A stretch of 8,916 nucleotides of DNA from Lachnospiraceae bacterium (GTDB taxonomy: Bacteria > Bacillota > Clostridia > Lachnospirales > Lachnospiraceae). The translations under genes were made by a program, and so were the position numbers. Under the pieces are notes generated by a model. That model ran no database searches. It had not been told where the DNA came from and worked only from the letters and a program-made list of their open reading frames with translations. Positions 5,720 to 8,916 of the stretch are shown piece by piece. The DNA is taken from NCBI GenBank assembly GCA_014804565.1, contig JAAUZN010000010.1, positions 1-8,916 of the forward strand, given 5' to 3'. Position 1 is the stretch's first letter. Each line of letters begins with the position of its first letter.

Positions 5720-8452
5720 ATGGCGCAGAAGTTAGTATTGATAGATGGACACAGCATATTGAACCGGGCGTTTTACGGTGTCCCGGATCTGACGAACAGC
5801 CAGGGTCTGCATACCAATGCGGTGTATGGGTTCCTGAATATCATGTTTAAGATTCTGGAGGAGGAGCAGGCAGATTATCTGGCAGTGGCCTTTGATGTGC
5901 ATGCACCTACCTTTCGACATGAGATTTATAAGGAATACAAGGGCACCAGAAAGCCGATGCCCACGGAACTGAGAGAACAGGTGCCTGTGATGAAGCAGAT
6001 GCTTTCGGCTATGGGTATCTGTGTGGTGGAGCAGGCAGGGCTGGAGGCGGATGATATTCTGGGAACCATTGCCAAACGCGGTGAGAGGGAAGGGCTGGAG
6101 GTTTCTCTGGTGTCGGGTGACCGGGACCTCTTGCAGGTGGCCACAGACCATATCCGGATCCGGATTCCGAAGACCAAGGGCGGCCGCACGGAGGTTGAGG
6201 ATTATTATGCAAAGGATGTGGAAGCAGCTTATCAAGTGACTCCGCAGCAATTTATCGATCTGAAGGCGCTGATGGGAGATACGGCGGACAACATCCCCGG
6301 CGTGCCTAAGGTGGGAGAGAAGACGGCCACAGAACTGATGGTGACCTATGGCTCCTTGGAAAATATATATGCCCATGTGGAGGAGATATCCAAGAAAGCA
6401 ATCCGGGAATCGCTGATCCAGAACCGGGAGCTGGCGGATTTAAGCAAGGTGTTGGCCACCATTAATGTGGATGCCCAGATCGACTTTGCTTTTCCTCAGG
6501 CGAAGATGGGAGATTTTTATACGCAGGAAGCCTACGTGCTGTGCAAGCAGCTGGGTTTTAAAAATATACTGTCCCGTTTTTCCGCGGAAGCGGCGGTGAC
6601 GGGTGGTCAGGAAAAATATTTCCGTACCGTGACGGATCTGGGGCAGGTGGAGACGCTTTTTGCTGACTGCAGAGAGCGCGGCGAGCAGTCAAAGGGCGCT
6701 TATGAGATCGGGCTTTTTATCTTCTGTGATGGGAACGCGCACGAGGAGGACTGTATGGGCATGGCCCTTGCCCTGACAAAACAGGAGATCGTGTTTATCC
6801 CCTGTCAGGGAATGGTGACAGCAGCTTATCTGCAGGACAGATTGGCGGCCCTGAACAGAGACGAGTTATGTAAACTAACGACCTTTGGCATCAAAGGGAT
6901 ATACGAGAAGATAGAGGAGGCAGAGAGCGGCAGCATGTGGCGCACGGCGGAAGGAATGCAGGATGTTCTTAAGCCCTATCGGAACAGGCGCTATTTTGAT
7001 ATTCTGGTGGCGGCCTATCTGTTGAATCCGTTGAAGAGTGATTATCAGGTGGAGGATATTGCGGGAGAGTATCTGGGATTGCCCATTCCCGACCGGACAC
7101 AGGTCTGTGGGAAAGCCACCTATGCGGAAGCCTATGAGAAATCACCGGAGGCCTTTGCCCAGTATGCCTGTTATCAGGCCTATGTGTGTCTGGAGGCAGC
7201 GCCTTTGCTTCGGGAGAGGCTGGAAGAACAGGGAATGACAGAGCTGTTTTATGAGATAGAGATGCCGCTTTCCAGAGTGCTCTGTGACATGGAGCGTTAC
7301 GGGGTGCTGGTACAGCCGGAACAGTTGAAAGCATACGGAGAGGCGCTCACGGGCAGGATCGTGGAATTGGAACAGGCAATCTATAAACAGGCAGGGAGCG
7401 AGTTTAACATCAATTCGCCCAAGCAGCTGGGAGAGATCCTGTTTGACCGGATGGGAATAAAGGGCGGCAAAAAGACAAAGACCGGCTATTCTACGGCGGC
7501 GGACGTGCTGGAGAAGCTGGCGCCGGATTATCCCATTGTCTCTGATATATTGGAGTACCGCGGGCTGGTGAAATTAAAGTCCACTTACGCGGAAGGGTTG
7601 TCCGCCTGCATTGCCGAAGACGGCAGGATCCACTCCACCTTTAACCAGACTATCACCGCTACGGGGAGGATCAGTTCTACGGAGCCGAATCTGCAGAATA
7701 TTCCCATGCGCATGGAGCTGGGACGGCGGATCCGGAAGGTGTTTGTCCCCATGGAGGGCTGTCTTTTCATGGACGCGGATTACTCCCAGATCGAGCTGCG
7801 GATCCTGGCCCACATGTCCGATGACAAGCAGCTGATCGAGGCCTACCAGATGGAGGAGGATATTCACAGGATCACGGCATCCAAGGTGTTTCACACTCCT
7901 TTTGCGGAGGTGACGGATCTGCAGAGGCGCAACGCCAAGGCGGTCAATTTCGGTATTGTCTACGGCATCAGCTCTTTTGGGCTCAGTCAGGATCTGAGCA
8001 TTTCCAAGAAGGAAGCGGCGGACTATATCGAACAATATTTCCAGACCTATCCGGGAGTGAAACGGTTCCTGGATCATATGGTGGCGGAGGCGAAGCAGCA
8101 GAGCTATGTAACCACGATGTACGGGCGCAGACGCCCCATTCCGGAGCTTTCTTCCAACAACTTTATGCAGCGCTCCTTCGGAGAGCGGGTGGCCATGAAC
8201 TCCCCGATTCAGGGGACAGCGGCGGATATCATGAAGATTGCCATGATCCGGGTGTGGGAGAGGCTGCACAGCGGGAATTTGAAATCACGCCTGATCCTGC
8301 AGGTGCACGATGAACTTCTGATCGAGACCTTTGAGGAGGAGGAAGAGCAGGTTCGCCAGATCCTCACGGAGCAGATGCAGCAGGCGGCAGAGCTGTCCGT
8401 GCGGTTGGAGATCGATCTGCACACGGGCACGGATTGGTATGAGGCCAAGTGA
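5720..8452 (+). CDS. polA: DNA polymerase I
   Basis: At 910 residues this is full length for the family. The 5'-3' exonuclease domain (about 1-290) shows LIDGHSILNRAF (D9), EADDIL (109-114), SGDRDLL (D134, D136) and the helix-hairpin region GDTADNIPGVPKVGEKTA (186-203). The middle domain (about 300-505) is the 3'-5' exonuclease fold, but the expected Asp-x-Glu is replaced by IGLFIF within 328-338, so proofreading is very probably absent, as in several other Bacillota Pol I enzymes. The polymerase domain (about 508-910) has all motifs: A, DADYSQIELR with D687; B, RNAKAVNFGIVYG with K740, F744 and Y748; C, QVHDELL with D864 and E865. It fills gaps in repair and removes Okazaki primers. AGAGAGG (5702-5708) precedes ATG by 11 nt. 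coaE follows after 33 nt. Confidence 0.97.
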   Translation: MAQKLVLIDGHSILNRAFYGVPDLTNSQGLHTNAVYGFLNIMFKILEEEQADYLAVAFDVHAPTFRHEIYKEYKGTRKPMPTELREQVPVMKQMLSAMGICVVEQAGLEADDILGTIAKRGEREGLEVSLVSGDRDLLQVATDHIRIRIPKTKGGRTEVEDYYAKDVEAAYQVTPQQFIDLKALMGDTADNIPGVPKVGEKTATELMVTYGSLENIYAHVEEISKKAIRESLIQNRELADLSKVLATINVDAQIDFAFPQAKMGDFYTQEAYVLCKQLGFKNILSRFSAEAAVTGGQEKYFRTVTDLGQVETLFADCRERGEQSKGAYEIGLFIFCDGNAHEEDCMGMALALTKQEIVFIPCQGMVTAAYLQDRLAALNRDELCKLTTFGIKGIYEKIEEAESGSMWRTAEGMQDVLKPYRNRRYFDILVAAYLLNPLKSDYQVEDIAGEYLGLPIPDRTQVCGKATYAEAYEKSPEAFAQYACYQAYVCLEAAPLLRERLEEQGMTELFYEIEMPLSRVLCDMERYGVLVQPEQLKAYGEALTGRIVELEQAIYKQAGSEFNINSPKQLGEILFDRMGIKGGKKTKTGYSTAADVLEKLAPDYPIVSDILEYRGLVKLKSTYAEGLSACIAEDGRIHSTFNQTITATGRISSTEPNLQNIPMRMELGRRIRKVFVPMEGCLFMDADYSQIELRILAHMSDDKQLIEAYQMEEDIHRITASKVFHTPFAEVTDLQRRNAKAVNFGIVYGISSFGLSQDLSISKKEAADYIEQYFQTYPGVKRFLDHMVAEAKQQSYVTTMYGRRRPIPELSSNNFMQRSFGERVAMNSPIQGTAADIMKIAMIRVWERLHSGNLKSRLILQVHDELLIETFEEEEEQVRQILTEQMQQAAELSVRLEIDLHTGTDWYEAK

Positions 8453-8471
8453 TAGCAAAGCCAAATGATAA

Positions 8472-8477
8472 AGAAGG
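8472..8477 (+). promoter_or_regulatory. Ribosome binding site that sets the coaE start
   Basis: AGAAGG lies 8 nt before ATG at 8486. The in-frame ATG at 8465 has no such site and would add seven residues before the conserved first strand. Confidence 0.65.
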
Positions 8478-8485
8478 CGGACGAG

Positions 8486-8916
8486 ATGAAGGTTATCGGA
8501 GTTACAGGCGGTGTGGGCGCAGGGAAATCGGAAGTGCTCGCTCATCTTGCAGGGAAGTATAACTGCCGCGTCATCATGGCGGACCGGTTGGCCCATCAGT
8601 TGGAGGAGCCGGGAGGAGCCTGCTATGAACCCCTGGTGGCTCTTCTGGGGAAAGATGTCCTGGATGGGAACGGCGGGATCGACAGACAGAAGATGGCGGC
8701 GGCTATTTTTACAGACGAGATACTATTACAAAAAGTTAATGCGATCGTACATCCGGCAGTGAAACAGGCGCTGCTTGCGGAGATCGCGCAGGAGAAGGCG
8801 GCGGGAGAGCGTGACTGGCTCTTCATCGAGGCGGCGCTCTTGGTCGAGGAAGGCTATGCCGGGATTCTGGATGAGCTGTGGTATGTCCACGCGGAGGAAG
8901 GGGTCAGAAGGCAGAG
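8486..8916 (+). CDS. coaE: Dephospho-CoA kinase, 3' truncated by the window end
   Basis: The frame is open to the last base, giving 143 complete codons of an enzyme usually near 200 residues. It starts MKVIGVTGGVGAGKSE, where GGVGAGKS (8-15) is the P-loop that binds ATP. MADRLAHQL (D33) matches the conserved acidic region of the family, VNAIVHPAVKQ matches the typical HP motif, and FIEAALLVEEGY matches the strand before the lid region. The enzyme phosphorylates the 3' hydroxyl of the ribose in dephospho-CoA, the last step of coenzyme A synthesis, in the cytoplasm. It lies 33 nt behind polA with no terminator between them, a common gene order in Bacillota, so co-transcription is likely. The start at 8486 is chosen for its ribosome site; 8465 is possible. 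Confidence 0.95.
   Translation, partial: MKVIGVTGGVGAGKSEVLAHLAGKYNCRVIMADRLAHQLEEPGGACYEPLVALLGKDVLDGNGGIDRQKMAAAIFTDEILLQKVNAIVHPAVKQALLAEIAQEKAAGERDWLFIEAALLVEEGYAGILDELWYVHAEEGVRRQ

Noticed and set aside
7574..8269. Minus-strand frame of 231 codons inside polA
   Set aside because: It mirrors the conserved polymerase motifs A and B. Its content follows from the codon bias of polA.
1..8916. CRISPR array, transposase gene, tRNA or rRNA
   Set aside because: No spaced direct repeats of CRISPR type, no transposase motifs and no cloverleaf-like or rRNA sequence were seen on either strand.

Overview
The window looks like chromosomal DNA of a Gram-positive anaerobe of the Clostridia, most likely a Lachnospiraceae member. 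This is inferred from family recognition and gene style, not from any database search. Every credible gene lies on the + strand, and most have purine-rich Shine-Dalgarno sequences. The long minus-strand reading frames are shadows of the GC-rich + strand genes.

Region 1 (1-3680) is an AT-rich, tightly packed three-gene block. It holds the 3' part of a VTC-type polyphosphate polymerase domain gene, a four-helix DUF4956 membrane protein, and a large membrane-anchored CotH-family protein kinase homologue. The gaps are 33 nt and 14 nt, so one transcript is likely. These three families are known to occur together in Bacillota, but the joint function is not established. The kinase homologue also carries an unrecognised N-terminal domain and two diverged C-terminal repeats.

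Region 2 (3681-4066) holds no gene. It contains an extended -10 promoter-like site over an imperfect dyad, a perfect 14-bp inverted repeat that can extend to a 19-bp stem, and an intrinsic terminator. Together these could be the 3' end of the operon or a small RNA of about 90-100 nt. After the terminator comes the leader of the next gene, with TGTWAY-like direct repeats spaced by about one helical turn, similar to binding sites of OmpR-family regulators such as WalR.

Region 3 (4067-5254) is a single-gene unit: a secreted GH25 lysozyme-type muramidase with C-terminal aromatic cell-wall-binding repeats, closed by a strong terminator.

Region 4 (5257-8916) is a GC-richer housekeeping block. A well-formed promoter (TTGTAA, 17 bp, TATAAT) precedes a small membrane protein with an anti-sigma-type zinc finger (zf-HC2), then polA (DNA polymerase I with degenerate proofreading domain), then coaE (dephospho-CoA kinase), which runs off the window end. 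No terminator is visible between these three genes, so they are probably co-transcribed.

The most notable material is the polyphosphate polymerase / DUF4956 / CotH locus and the structured intergenic segment behind it. The change in base composition between regions 1 and 4 is consistent with the locus being an accessory insertion next to core genes.
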